From positions 8,871,613 to 8,935,612 of the forward strand of contig CALNVZ010003434.1 in assembly GCA_940671915.1 (NCBI GenBank): a stretch of DNA of 64,000 bases, in the 5' to 3' direction. This DNA comes from Paracentrotus lividus. Lineage: Eukaryota > Echinodermata > Echinoidea > Camarodonta > Echinidae. Positions 46,801-57,530 of the stretch are shown piece by piece. The notes under the pieces were generated by a model. That model was not told where the DNA came from. It was given only the letters and a program-made list of their open reading frames with translations, and searched no databases. The translations under genes and the position numbers were made by a program. Numbering within the stretch: position 1 is the first letter of the stretch; each line of letters opens with the position of its first letter.

Positions 46801-47202
46801 TGATTCTTGAGAGAGGTCCGCTGATTCAACAGTGCTGTCAATAGAACTCTTTATGGATTGTTGATGTTCATGCTGTAGATGTAGCTGTCTTCCCCCTCTG
46901 ACTCCTTTGCTACCTCGATGTGTTTTTCTCTTACGGAGGATGCCTAATACTTTGATTGTATTAAAAAGTGTGTCAAGCAGTGCAGTGGCACAACTAAGAC
47001 TACGTAAGTCATGTAGGGTAGAAGCAGCGTACCCAATACGCTGATTCTGCTTGGGAGCTGAGGGAAGTAGATCAACAGTTCCATCACGATGGTCAGACGG
47101 ACCTGGATTAGTACTAACATCTCCAGATTTAAGAAGTAAGAGCTCAAAGGTGGCAAGTGAATTTGCATAATATACAACCCGTGCTCCATAGCATTTCTTC
47201 AC
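43810..47202 (-). CDS. LINE polyprotein: 2A-like, endonuclease, reverse transcriptase
   Basis: 1130-codon frame. Residues 27-35 are GDVSTNPGP, a 2A-like ribosome-skipping motif after a hydrophobic FELLLLKS stretch. The expected break is between Gly34 and Pro35. Residues ~143-370 are an apurinic-type endonuclease: CETWL (Glu176), GDLNVHF and the SDHSAI motif near its end. Residues ~590-860 are a reverse transcriptase: YRPVSNLPFLSKILER, LLLDLPSAFDTV, GVPQGSVGGPILFSLYL and catalytic YADD at 801-804 (44791-44802). It would nick target DNA and prime cDNA synthesis there. PS in LLLDLPSAF and GG in SVGGPI depart from common residues, but catalytic Asps are kept. At 44083-44087 a run of five C (G on the coding strand) carries one base too many. 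The frame after KSWG is therefore wrong, and the usual DRSFARAGSFLWNQLP continuation is found one frame over. Confidence 0.9.
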   Translation of the reverse strand: MKKCYGARVVYYANSLATFELLLLKSGDVSTNPGPSDHRDGTVDLLPSAPKQNQRIGYAASTLHDLRSLSCATALLDTLFNTIKVLGILRKRKTHRGSKGVRGGRQLHLQHEHQQSIKSSIDSTVESADLSQESSEKANHDKLNFCVLNARSLRNKSTEFEDFVVDRHLDIVCICETWLTPSDDAVIADLCPDGFTFKHQPRAGRRGGGIGLLYRNQVNVNIKPPFVCESYEMMSATVISNNISIDIIIIYRPPGTQSAFTKFLDEFSSMLDDRTLRATTLMICGDLNVHFDNLNSPNTKQFSELLSSHGLVQVIEEPTHERGHILDVLIFRKFESTFHSDVQVTPGISDHSAISCNLRVRRPQSISSRKIVRSIKGIDRIAFAADVLRVFESILSMDIHSAVDKYNSDLCNILDIVARAKTRSRRNHSVSPWYNHDIAVAKRSCREAERKWRSQGKREIDRQLYRNQRKVVNSLGKKAKCNYYVSLIEDCGTDSKRLFSVANHLLNRRKSSPLPDCVNDQSLAQFFMKFFESKISKICSNLPTDVTRPSLRQTSASLLSFEPTTAAEIESLLRNMQPKSCDLGPIPTVLVKECAPVFAPAIASIVNLSLQQASVPSALKLAYIQPLLKKPSLDPEAFQNYRPVSNLPFLSKILERIVFSRLSDYLLENNLLDNRQSAYRPHHSVETLLVNLSNDILRDMDDGRITVLLLLDLPSAFDTVNHLIMFNTLRSLGVDGKALDWFKSYLSERFQVVCINNSKSEPARLVCGVPQGSVGGPILFSLYLGGLKQILRHHCFNYHCYADDLQMYSSFLPSQANVIDVVKKLEACVRDINIWMSSNSLKLNEAKSELLFIGSKSSLDKINLPSLRIGSVDIVSTKSCRNLGVLFDSTMSMSAQIPAVCRSVRYQLRNLGIIRKYLTRSVTEKIVHALISSRLDFGNSLLFELPQSQLSKLQKLQNSAARIVTLTRRSAHITPILSSLHWLPIEYRIVFKLLLLVFHCIHGSAPEYNVKLLMPYTPPRRLRSSDSKLLVVPKSKKSWGIVLLHVLVLFYGTNCHNTFVILQMLNVSKLHSNLICSKLPSSSFQSFSFITCSFILIYISPFFPLQRFEHMINVETALKKYSILLLLLLF

Positions 47203-47617
47203 ATAGGCTGACCTGGTAAAACTAGGGAACTGGCTGTTGTGCTCACTCAGGCAAGCCCCATTACAATGCAGAACAATGAAGACAAGGAGAGTGATCAGAT
47301 CAGATCCATTGTTGAGATGAATGCCATTGACAAAGGCCTATTGTGCCCAATAGAAAAGTTGAGTGAGCAGGGTATATTGCTGAGAAAGCATGGAGTCCAA
47401 TGCAAATGTCTAATGTTGCCTAACCCGAAAAACATCCAGCAACAAAATCCCAAGTTTGGAAGTAAGTTCAGGCTTCAAAATTTTCCAGTAGGATCCATGT
47501 CATATGTAATGATAATGGTTGACATAAAAACATGATAGGCACCATGGAAAAGGAAAAAACTAACAGTTGGATGAGAGCAGTGTGAGAGGGCGACCAGAGG
47601 GTGGTGCACACTTCTCC
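43813..47617 (-). mobile_element. Full-length L2/CR1-like non-LTR retrotransposon
   Basis: The 3' end is the short (ATT)n tail at 43813-43835. The 5' end lies about 47617, bordered by a 27-base A-run in the target. It has a ~415-base 5' untranslated region, one long ORF and a ~280-base 3' region. It interrupts element A. A single visible disabling change and a complete length indicate a young insertion. Clade choice (L2 or CR1 group) is from domain order and the AT-rich short tail, not a phylogeny. Confidence 0.88.
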
Positions 47618-47644
47618 AAAAAAAAAAAAAAAAAAAAAAAAAAA
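47618..47644. repeat. A27 run at LINE 5' junction
   Basis: Homopolymer between the LINE 5' end and resumption of element A sequence at about 47645. Confidence 0.95.
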
Positions 47645-50400
47645 TGATCATAATAACAATAAAATCATTTGAAAAATTTATATGAAGAGGGGCCATTTTG
47701 ATAAAATTTATTTCCTTATAGTATCAATAATATGACAGGTATAATGTTTATTCGCCTTCTTTTCATTTTGACATTTTTTTTTTGTAATGAGCCTATATAT
47801 AAATAAAGTCTTGATTGAGAATCATCCCACTTATTTCCTTTAGGAGACAAAATTCTTGTGATATTTCAAGCACTTTTTACCCTTTTCGTTTTTTAAATCC
47901 TTCATAGATCATGTAAACAAAGTGTCGATAAAGGCGTGTGTTATTTTGTAAAGGAGTATTTGCATTACTGTAGAAATGGTATTTATGTGCGTGTTTGGCT
48001 TTCCTTCTTTCCATCTATGCATTCTTTATTTTCGTTGCTATAGGGGATATTTCTAATAATATATGTCCAAAGTTTCAATGCGCACCACTTTTTTTGTATG
48101 ATATGTTGCAGGATTAATAAACTCGAACGAGCAAAAAGAAAAATACAAAATTCCCATTTCAAAAATTTAAGGTTTTTTTGTCTAAACTTTGATGGCTGAT
48201 TCAAGAATCTCGAACGAAGCAAAAATAAATTTGAAGGACATTTTTTAAAAGTGCTTATACTACTTTTTAAAATCGACGTGGCACATTTAATTGCATGAAT
48301 AAAAGAACTGAATTAACATAACATAAGTTTAAATGGTGGTTTGCCCAATAGATCACAACTGCGGCGAAACTGAATGAATAGAATTTAATGATATATGTGT
48401 AAAATTGACTGGGAAAACCTTTAACATAATACAGCGGTTATTGTCCCCGACAATTGGACCTGTATAATCTAATCAAAATGCAGATAGCGGATCCGCACCT
48501 GATATTAGAGCTAAACAAACAATGGTTTCTTTTGCCATTAGCAGTCAAAGAAAAATATTATTCTTCAGTTTTACACCAATTTTACATTTCCCGGTACAAC
48601 AGACAAATATATTCTCGTGCACATAAAAAATAAATTTAAAGACTCTACAACTAAGGCCTCGTATCCTAGTTGTAGGACCAATGGGAACTTGGCCCGGTTC
48701 AACAAAAAGTGGCGCCAAAAGGGGAAAGGGCAAAACAAGGGGAAAAAGGTCGACCTTTCGTTTTTAAGTTGAAAAAATAAAAGATAGATCCATTTTTAAT
48801 GTTAATGCAGTACAATGAAATGTGCCAATGTTTATTTTAAAAAAATACCTAACAGGATCGAAATAGAAGTACTTTATACTTTTAGGATTCTTAGATATTT
48901 TGTTTTATATCGGTACATTTTTTTTGAAAAATGAAGGTAAATGAAAGGAAAAGGCGGTAAAACTAGAACAGGGATTGAATTTTCTTTAATTTATAATGTT
49001 TAATGATAAGTGTTCAAAACGCTTATAGTGTATAGTATTACCTGGTGGTTATTGGATGCAACTGCAATGCGGCAAATCGTTAACGAAATTCAAAAGATTC
49101 TTGCTCATCCGACCCTTAATAATTAAAATTATAAACAATTTTTTTTAACCAACTTCTTCATAAAATTGTCTTTGTCAATCATTATATACAAAAATATCCA
49201 TTAAAATTCATTCTGTGACTTCTTCCTTTTTAAAGGAAAACTTCTACCACTTCGCCCAAAAGTTCAACTCATTTTATTCCCTCCCTACGCACAGATCTTT
49301 CCCTATCTGCAGAAAAGGGAACAAGAATACGAAGCTTGTCCTAGCTGTCAATCTACTCAGATCAAAATCGTGTAGACGTCTAGTTTATCGAGAAGAGGTC
49401 GAGTATTGATTGTGTAATGATCGTGTATACATCGAATCAAATCGAAGTAATCGAGTACTAATCGAGGTGGTTATCGAGGAGAAATCGGACATCATCGTGT
49501 ATGGATCGTAAACGATCGAACAGGGGATCGGGTAGGGCTCGTGTAGATACCCGATCAAGCACTTGGTCGAGAATAATCGGGGGAAAATTGATGTTTTGAT
49601 CAGTAGCATTATGCTAGGTTCACACTGCCGATCTGACCATCACTGCCAAAACAAGGATTTTATATGCCATGGCGAGGGCGGACAGAGACATGTAACCCCC
49701 TCGTTGATCCACCCCTTAGAATTATCCAAAATATCCATTTCCCAAAAGAGCCTTACGTATGTAACTATCAAAACATTAAAGCAGATATGAAGGGCAAATT
49801 AGCGAGGGAAAGGGCATTCGAATGTTAAAAGAAATGTAGTAAAATTAATCCCACGAAAAGAATGTAATAAAAATCATTATATTTCCATCAATGTAAAATC
49901 TTATAAGGCATGTAATTACTACTTGCATTCAATGGTATCATGGAATTCAAGGAATTTTTGAATGAGATTGTGTCAGTAAGTTGTTTGAATAATTTAACCA
50001 TTGGTGATACTGAGTAATATGTAGATCAATTATCAATAATATGATTATAATAATCGTCAATTATAATGATTATTCACTAAACCAGTGAGGTATCGGCAAT
50101 AAATTAGCAGAAAAACTTTTACTTTGACGAATGCACGGCGAAAGAAATTGATAATGTATGTTTTTATTTTCTTTAGCAAGGTAAATACAAAAAGAAGTGG
50201 AAAATACAAGCAACGATGATCGGTTATTTTGTCGTTGTTATGTTTCGTTTTGTTAAAACTAATACTAATAAATCAGTTCAAAATCTACATGGGATGGGCC
50301 ATTTGATAAACTTTGTGTTCAGATAGTATTATATGACAGGTGTAATGTTTATTTGTCTTCTTTTCATTTTTACATAATACTTTTTATAATGGGCCTACAC

Positions 50401-50712
50401 TGTTAGAAAAAAATTAAACAAGTTGTTTAAAATCTTAAACAACTGCGTGTTAACTGGTGAATCGCACTGCGTTGTTTAAAAATTAAACAACCTGTAGTTG
50501 TTTAAGATTTTAACACTATTGTTGTTGAAACAACCTGTTGTTTAATGGTTGTTTAAAATATCAACAGTATTTTTTAATGCTTCTCTAAAAATAAAAGCGC
50601 TCCAACTTTTGGTTAACGCTGCCGGGTATCGAGCTCACGACCTTTCGATTATAAATAAGGCAGATGCTCTATCCACTGAGCGAACACATGTATACATACA
50701 CTGAAAAAATGT
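50401..50712. mobile_element. Nested insertion with GTTTAA/TTAAAC repeats
   Basis: Absent from the matching place in copy A. The left edge ACACTGTTAGAAAAAAATT and the right edge ATACACTGAAAAAATGTG contain similar ACACTGNNAAAAA in the same or inverted sense. TTGTTTAA motifs repeat internally. It includes a tRNA-like segment at 50617-50690. Confidence 0.6.
50617..50690 (-). repeat. tRNA-derived sequence (SINE-like head)
   Basis: On the minus strand GCTCAGTGGATAGAGCATCT gives a good A box and GGTCGTGAGCTCGATACC a B-box-like element at normal spacing. The anticodon stem is imperfect and no clean acceptor stem is visible, so it is a tRNA-derived SINE or pseudogene, not a functional tRNA. Confidence 0.6.
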
Positions 50713-51391
50713 GTGAGGCATAAGTCCTTCGCCATGATTGAAATGTTGCTATGGAGACCTGTCCAAGGTAAACAAAGTAATAGTAAACACATTTGATAAA
50801 CTATAATGTCTTGTCTTCTTGACGGAAGCATCTTAAATAGAATGGCCTTATTTCAAACATGTTTGCCCTTTATAATGAATTTGAATGACCGAAGGAAAAT
50901 CCGAAGCCATCGGCAACTAATTAGAATGCATATTTCTAATAATATATCTCAAGTTTCAATGTGAACGACCCTTTTCTATAAATGTGTTGTATATAGAAAT
51001 AATGAATTTGGATGAACGATGTTGGTGGTTCTTTGTCTAAACTTTGATGACTGATTCGAAGAATTTCGAACGAAGCAAAAATGAAATTGAAAGAAAATCC
51101 TTAAATGCTTATGCTACTTTTTAAAATCGACTTGGAACATGTAAAAAAGCTCATTGCATGATTAAAAAAAAAATTAACGCACTAGATATAAGGTTAAATG
51201 TTTTGCCCAATCGATCACAACTGCGGTGAAATTGAATGATCTTAGAATAGATCTGAATGATATATGTGTGAAATTGACCGGGAAATCCTATATTTATCCT
51301 AAATAATACAGCGGATGTCGTTCTAGACAATTGGGCCTGCCCAGTTTAATCAAATAAATAGCAAATAGTGGATCAGCACCTGGCATAAGAG

Positions 51392-51393
<2 letters not shown>

Positions 51394-51439
<46 letters not shown>
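51394..51439. repeat. A46 homopolymer
   Basis: Uninterrupted adenines inside copy B. Copy A has only a short AAACAAACAA at the homologous place. Confidence 0.97.
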
Positions 51440-51442
<3 letters not shown>

Positions 51443-52614
51443 TCCAGGGTGCCTTTGGTTTCATTTGCCATTAACAGTCAATACAAAATAGTATACTTCA
51501 GTTTTACACCAATTTTACTCATCCCTTAAATCATTTCCCGATATAGTAGACAATATATTATCGTACACATAAAAATAAGGCTAAATACTAAGGCCTCGGT
51601 TCGGGCCAAGTTGAAGGACCAATGGGGCCTTGGTCCGGTTCAACAAAAAGTGGCGCCAAAAGGTGAAGGGCAAAAAATAGGTATTAAGGGGGTAGTCGAC
51701 TTTTTGTTTTAGTTGAAAAAATAAACGTTAGATACATTTTTATGTTAATGGAGTGCAATTAAATGTGCCATTGTTTTATTTATAAAAAAAATACAGGATC
51801 GATATAAAAATACCTAAATGATTTTAGGATTCTTAGATATTTTATTTTATATTGGTACTTTTGTGAAAAATAAAGGTAAAAGAAACAAAAGGAGATATTG
51901 AAACTAGGAAAGGGAATGAAAACACTAGGTAACGTATAGGATTATAGAAACATGAAATATCAGTGTTTAATATTTAAAAATAACTTTTTAAAAACGCTTA
52001 TACATGTAGCATAGTATTACCTTGGTCATTGGATTCAACTCGGCAAATTGTGAACGAAATTAAAAAGATTCTTGTTTGTCCGACACTCAGTAATTGAAAT
52101 TATAAACATTTTTTTACCAACTTCTTCATGAAATTGTCTTTGTCAGTCATTAGATACAAAAGTTCCATTTAAATTCATTTTGAGACTTCTTCCTTTTCAA
52201 ATGACAATCTTAACTTATCTCTCAATATCTACAACCACTTCGCCCAAAAGTGCGAGAGGCTTTTCCTAGCTGTCAATCTACTCGGATCAAAATCGTGTAG
52301 ACGTCTAGTTTGTCGAGGAGAGGTCGAGTATTGATCGTGTATGCATCGAATTCAATCGAGGTAATCGAGTATTGATTAAAATGGATACTCGAGAGAGATC
52401 GTGAACCATCGTGTATATATATATATATATATATATATTTTGTTTTTTTTTTTTGTTTTTTTTTGTTTTGTAATGTTCTTTATTGTGTTCATTCAATACA
52501 TGTATAAGTCGTAAACGATCGAACAGGGGATCGGGAAGGGCTCGTGTAGATACCAAATCAAGCACTTGGTCGGGATTGATCGAGTTGATCAGATCGGCAG
52601 TGTGAACCTAGCAT

Positions 52615-53340
52615 CTTGCATACATCAAAACTGCAGTCAATTGTTTTTCCTTTCTTCATTGATTGTTCTTTTTTCCAGGTAAAATACACCAACAATACTT
52701 CACAATAAAAATAAATATCATGATAAAGAGCAACTCATATTCTTTTTAATGATGCCAAATTTATACCTGTGTTGTGACGGATGACTAAGCCGTTGGGCTT
52801 TAAAAAACAAGCGTAAAAAGTGCCCTGTCCCAAGTTTGAGCAAAAGCAGCCCTTGCATTTTAATAGATCAAGTAATCCTTTGTGCCTAATGAATGGAATC
52901 AGGAAGGCTGACCCCCCAAAAACAATGAATGATCAGAAAGCCAGGGCTGATTCTCAGACAACTTGGTACAGATCACTTTTGACCAAATTTTTTAAACACT
53001 CGAGTGTTCAGTCATCCATGACAGTATCGGTATGATTTTGGTATCATTAGATAGAATATGATTTACTTTTTGTCATGAAATTAAAATTAATTACACATAA
53101 GTTATACAATTTTAGTATGAGGCTCTCAAAGTTGGGTATACGTTTATCTGGGACGCACTGTATAGAGAAAATAGAGAAATAATGCATACTTCAAAGAGTA
53201 ATGCCCACTTTTGTGAAGAACACAAAAACGAGGCTAAGCAGAAATTCGCTATGCATTTACCACCTGCATATGGGCGGCCATGAGAGATAGAAAGCAATAA
53301 TGGCGAGAATCAGCTAACAAAGACAAAATAAACCAATAAA
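52615..53340. other. No gene; Tc1-like end at 53090-53165
   Basis: GAGGCTCTCAAAGTTGGGTA, then GTTTATCTGGGACGCACTGTA, is the complement of the end at 39157-39200. The following 53165-53330 resembles 62320-62480 (GCCCACTTTTGTGAAG, AAACGAGGCTAAGCAG). These are pieces of one palindromic transposon family. Confidence 0.6.
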
Positions 53341-53344
53341 GCCT

Positions 53345-53735
53345 CGTTTTTTTCCGCAGAAGTTGGATACGTCAACGGACTGACGATCACAAGGTAACGC
53401 GGTTCGAATCCCGTCCATTCCACTAGCATCCTTCGGCAAAATGTCAATCTACAATTTGCCGTACTTGACCCAAGTGAGGTCAATGGGTACCGGTAGGAAG
53501 ACATTCCTTGAATGCTGTGAGCGCCTTAGCCTAGCTAAGCCGGGTAATAATAATATGATGCGTGGAGGGGCTAAACAGGCTAAAAATCACAAATGTATGG
53601 TCATTTTTGCATTTGTGTACACGTTTGCTGACGAAAGTGGGGGGGGGGGGCTGAAGCCCCTTAAGCCCCTCCGGCTCCGCGGCCCCTGGAGTGGATTTGG
53701 CGCAATACAAATCACATTATTATTATTATTAGTTT
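53345..53735 (+). repeat. tRNA-derived SINE-like element
   Basis: The head has ACGCGGTTCGAATCCCGTCC (B box GGTTCGAATCC, about 53398-53416). The tail has GTGGATTTGGCGCAATACAA and (ATT)n at 53712-53733. A GCGC...ATACAAAT plus (ATT)n tail resembles ends of L2-group LINEs, whose machinery such SINEs use. The A box is degraded and a GC/G-run insertion lies at 53636-53690. Confidence 0.5.
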
Positions 53736-53739
53736 GTGT

Positions 53740-55540
53740 TATTATTATTTAGGTTTTTATTCCATAATATATATATATATATATATATTTTTTTTTTTTT
53801 GGGGGGGGGTGGGTTAGAAATTTTCATGGTATAGGCCCCCCAAAATAAATTGAATCAATCGTCAGACGCTTTTCGTGAGGATAGGAATGAAGGGCCTTGG
53901 TTAGCGTGGTAATCAAAAGGGGCTCCCAAAAATGAGAGAAAATTGTAAAATTGGGCATTATGGGGGTTGACGAACTTAAATAATGATAATCATATCCAAA
54001 CTTTATGACCAACCAACAGTGTAAATTCTGCTGGTGTTTTTTTATCTTCCTATTTTTAAGGTGATACGAGGCGCCTCAATGATTTATATAATATAGAATA
54101 TAGAAATACCATATTTTTGTTAACATTTATAATTTTTAAATACGTTTGTATCTTGGTATTAACAAACTAGTACATGTATATTTTTCGTAGAAAGTGTTAT
54201 ATTTCATTATACCGAATAGTTTCTTACATGTAAAAATGGCTCTCAACAGGGCAAACTACTGAGCACAAAATAAATAAGCTTTAATCATTTAATTCAATAA
54301 CACAGAACGCCCTCATTTGTTTACATAAGGAAATGGAATTAAAAAACATGGAAACAAAATTCTGCGTTGGTTGGACGCACTTCGAACGACGAAGTAACGT
54401 ACACCCAACGCGCTAAACGACCAAGTAGCGAATTCCCAACGCGTCTTTAAAAAGAACGCCCAAAATTTTGAACATGTTCTAAATAAAAAATTGACCTTAG
54501 CGTTCCTTTACGTTTCTTTGCGTATACCAACGAAAAGCAAACGTTTTACTACATTTGCCAAGCGATTGCCGAACGACTGTCCACGGTCATGAACATACGC
54601 GGTTTAACTTATAGTGGGGCCATCAGTCGTCAGAATATGGGCTTCGTTTGCAAGTCATGTTAATGTTTGGCAACATCGATAAATATGTTCTACTTGATCA
54701 CACGAATCAGAAAATATTTATATGTCGCCAATTTTTGAATTGACCTTTCGTTTCCCAAAATGGAGGTCAAAGGTCAGGCTTCATTAACATAAACATAATT
54801 TTCTTCAAATTGTGTCGAATTTGGTATCAAATTGTAGATAATTTTATAAATAGCAATAAAGTCTATTTACATTTTTTCACCCGACCAGCCAGTTTTGAGC
54901 AATATGCAAATTAGTATATTTATGCACAATTCAATTCTATTGAGTCAAGCTTCACGAAAATCAGACATAACATATCCATAGACAATATCAATAGCGACTA
55001 ATCAAGAATACGACATAGGTCATACTAGCCTGATATTACTGCCACATTCTGGTGACCCTTATGACCTTAAAATTAGGGCAAAGGTCAATTTATATGATGA
55101 TTAACAACCTGGAAATGGCATCATTTTAGCAAAAAACCTTATTTTCTGTGAACGTTGACCTTATTTCTAGGTCGATTGTGTCAACTACAAATATGACGAC
55201 AATATATATTTTGGTTGATGGCATCAAGTTGAACATATTCATGTTAGTTACCAACATAGTTGTGGTATTTGGTAAAGATGTACATTGTGTGCTTTTTTGT
55301 AAATCTAGGATTAGAGTGGCGTTGACGTCGTTTAATTACATACACAAAATACATGGTGTGGGACTATGCATCATAAATATTCATCATTATGCTACTATGG
55401 TCAGGCGTGCGCGGCATTGTTCATGGAACAGGTTCAGTGATTCTCTAATTGACATTTTCAACATGGCGCTCCGCACAGAGCTGCCGCTGCAAACATACAT
55501 GTACGTGTACACCGTGTAGATAATGGAAGCGCAGATGTCT
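53740..55540. other. No gene seen
   Basis: Includes a TA tract (53767-53789) and G-run (53800-53808). At 53820-53980 there is a divergent partial relative of the 36607 MITE interior (GGGCATTATGGGGGTTGACG). A 123-codon frame at 55148-55519 lacks domain signals. Confidence 0.55.
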
Positions 55541-55542
55541 CA

Positions 55543-55587
55543 CTATTGAAGAAGAAGAAGAAGAAGAAGAAGAAAAAAAAAGAAGAA
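55543..55587. repeat. (GAA)n microsatellite
   Basis: GAAGAAGAA run grading into A-rich sequence. Confidence 0.95.
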
Positions 55588-56065
55588 AACATTCAAATCG
55601 ATGATAATCAGGGGCGCCGATCCCAGGGTGCATAGGGGACAGGTGCCTCGATAAGTAAAACTGACGGCATAAGTATTCCCCCATATAATGAATATTGAAG
55701 AGTCTGTAACACTTATCTCGGCTCTTCATCGACAAGGTAACTTTTTTTTTACTCGGACCACTGATTATACAGTGCGTATGAAAATAAAAGCCACAAAGTT
55801 GTGAAGACTGAGTTAGTTTTACACCAAAGTGAGTAGTAACACGTTAAAGCCACACATCTCCTCTTTCCAATGACATCTTATTTATTCCTACAAGGTCAGG
55901 GATGGCTGAGTTATCATTCTTTTTGGACAATGGGAAAAAGTGGACTTGGGGCCAAGTTTAAGACACGGCAAGAATCATGGAATCTTACTAGACAGTAACT
56001 CAACAAAATGATATAATGGAATTGATAATCGCAACTTACCATTGTGTTATTTAGGATGTCTCTCT

Positions 56066-56282
56066 CTAAACATTACATCCCGTGCCCCTCAACATGGCCC
56101 CATATCTTTCCACACAGAGATTAGCTCGTTTCTCCATCTCACGCACAGCCCTGCGGATCATTGGGGCCTGGTGGCGTAGAGCATCAAACTCATCAATGAT
56201 TCTTTGTCGGAGAGTTGCAATGTCAGGTGGAGGCATGGGTGGAGGGGTAATAAACTCTTTGCATTTGAGATACCTCCCCCCC

Positions 56283-56318
<36 letters not shown>

Positions 56319-56645
56319 ACAACAAGTCACATCCGGAGATGGCGGTGGCCACTCCACATCATGATACAAGGCAATCACTCGATGTCCAAAAAGTTGCAGT
56401 AAGAAACATATTGGCTGAGGTTTTGGGGCATCGAGTGTTTCCCTTGTTATCATGATGTGGTATGGCCACCGCGATCTCCGGATCTGACTTGTTAAGACTT
56501 TTTTCTTTGGGGTTATCTCAAGAGCAAAGTGTTTATTACCCCTCCACTTGACATTGCAACTCTCCGACAAAGAATCATTTATGAGTTTGATGCTCGAAGC
56601 CGTGTCTAAAACTTGGCCCCATGTCCTCTTTGTCCCAGTGTCCAA
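56066..56645 (-). pseudogene. Broken mariner/Tc1-type transposase, C-terminal part
   Basis: Minus-strand frames resemble the C-terminal half of an IS630/Tc1/mariner-type transposase, which cuts and pastes the element through a DDE/D active site. From 56500 down to about 56340 one reads RSRWPYHIMITRETLDA, then LFGHRVIALYHDVEWPPPSP with the SPD motif that normally holds the last catalytic residue, and CDFFF. A poly-A expansion on the plus strand (56284-56314) follows and shows as a run of Phe. The frame then resumes with GGRYLKCKEF, TLRQRIIDEFDALRHQ and RRAVREMEKRANLCVERYG, ending at 56066. The N-terminal DNA-binding part and first catalytic Asp are absent. Segments 56210-56340 and 56340-56580 are partly inverted copies, so the gene is rearranged. 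Non-functional. Confidence 0.75.
56284..56314. repeat. A31 homopolymer inside dead transposase
   Basis: CCCCCCCC followed by 31 A. It splits the transposase remnant. Confidence 0.95.
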
Positions 56646-56869
56646 AAAGAATGATTACTCAGCCATTCATGAATAAATAAGATATCATTGGGAAAAGGAG
56701 ATATGTGGCTTTAACGTGTTACTACTAAATTTATTGTAAAACTAACACAATCTTCTTGTTGCGTTTATTTTGATACGCACTGTATAATACACTTCCACTA
56801 TTCTCCGTGGGCTAAATGCCCTCTTTTCAATTAGTCGTTACTTTGCTCTCAAATTTTAGATAACTATTA

Positions 56870-57530
56870 AAAAGTGCCTCTCATCAGGCTACAAGTATCT
56901 TGTTTCATCAGTTCACTATTATTGAGAAAATTTTCAGCTCGCGCTTCGCTCTCGCACAATATTGCCCTAACGGGAATTCGTCCATGATAATAGATTTGCG
57001 TTTGTTGGCATTACGTCATGATGTTCCGCTTCTAATCACCAGTTAAAGCCCCCTAGCCCTCTACCAATTTCGCGTTTATAGTCATTTAACGCTCCAAATA
57101 CCATGTTTCATTTCAATATTATTGAGAAAATTATAAGCTAGCGCTTCGCGCTCGCATTACAGCCCTATGAATTCCACGATATATGCATGCATGTGTGTAT
57201 ATCTTTAATACACCAGATAAAGCCTCTTTCCCGTTTCGCGTTCGCATTATTTTATAATATATCTCCCATTTCATGTCACTATTAATGAGAAAATTTCCAG
57301 CTCACGCTTCGCGCTCGCATAATTAATTTGAAAATACGTACAATTAGATACTGACATACATGCATGTGTGTAATATCTGAAGCCATTACATCATCATGGT
57401 CCCCCTTGCACAAACCAGTTATTAAAGACCCTTCTTCGTTTTGCGCTCGCATGATGCTACTAATGCGTCATTTTATGTCACTATTATTGAGAAAATTTTC
57501 AGCTCGCGCTTCGCGCTCGCATTATACAAT
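56870..57530 (+). repeat. Four diverged ~180-bp units with GC palindrome
   Basis: Each unit contains TCACTATTATTGAGAAAATT, CAGCTCGCGCTTCGCGCTCG and then CATTAT. Palindromes sit near 56937, 57137, 57299 and 57500. Text between them (CCCTTTCGCG, TAATACACCAG) also recurs loosely. Confidence 0.8.

Larger units (their letters stand above)
42878..49609. mobile_element. TIR element copy A, split by a retrotransposon
   Basis: Begins ATGCTAGGTTCACACTGCCG followed by a 450-bp subterminal zone rich in CGATC/TCGA motifs (42895-43345). The mirror zone lies at 49365-49600. Internal sequence matches copy B (49611-52614) throughout. Removing the 3.8-kb LINE insertion gives about 2.9 kb, the size of B. The right terminal repeat is damaged: GATCAG runs straight into TAGCAT, lacking the ATCGGCAGTGTGAACC part. 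No transposase is recognisable, so it is non-autonomous; superfamily unknown. Confidence 0.8.
49611..52614. mobile_element. TIR element copy B (~3.0 kb, complete ends)
   Basis: Starts ATGCTAGGTTCACACTGCCG and ends with its complement, CGGCAGTGTGAACCTAGCAT, at 52595-52614. TCGA/CGATC-rich subterminal zones. Homologous over its length to copy A. Contains a nested repeat at about 50401-50712, an A46 run (51394-51439) and a TA tract (52417-52438). It abuts copy A directly at 49610. Confidence 0.9.
55769..56786. mobile_element. Mariner-type DNA transposon remnant
   Basis: Inverted ends CAGTGCGTATGAAAATAAA (55769) and TTTATTTTGATACGCACTG (56786), bordered by TA. Outer 100-bp arms are inverted copies (ACACGTTAAAGCCACA versus TGTGGCTTTAACGTGTT). 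The interior has transposase pieces on the minus strand and an internal inverted duplication around an A-run. Confidence 0.85.

Noticed and set aside
53345..53420. Functional tRNA gene
   Set aside because: Only the B box is good; the T stem is mismatched and no acceptor stem or A box pairs, so it was called a SINE-like relic.
55148..55519. 123-codon plus-strand frame
   Set aside because: No domain pattern, no splice context and ordinary AT-rich composition; length within chance for this much DNA.
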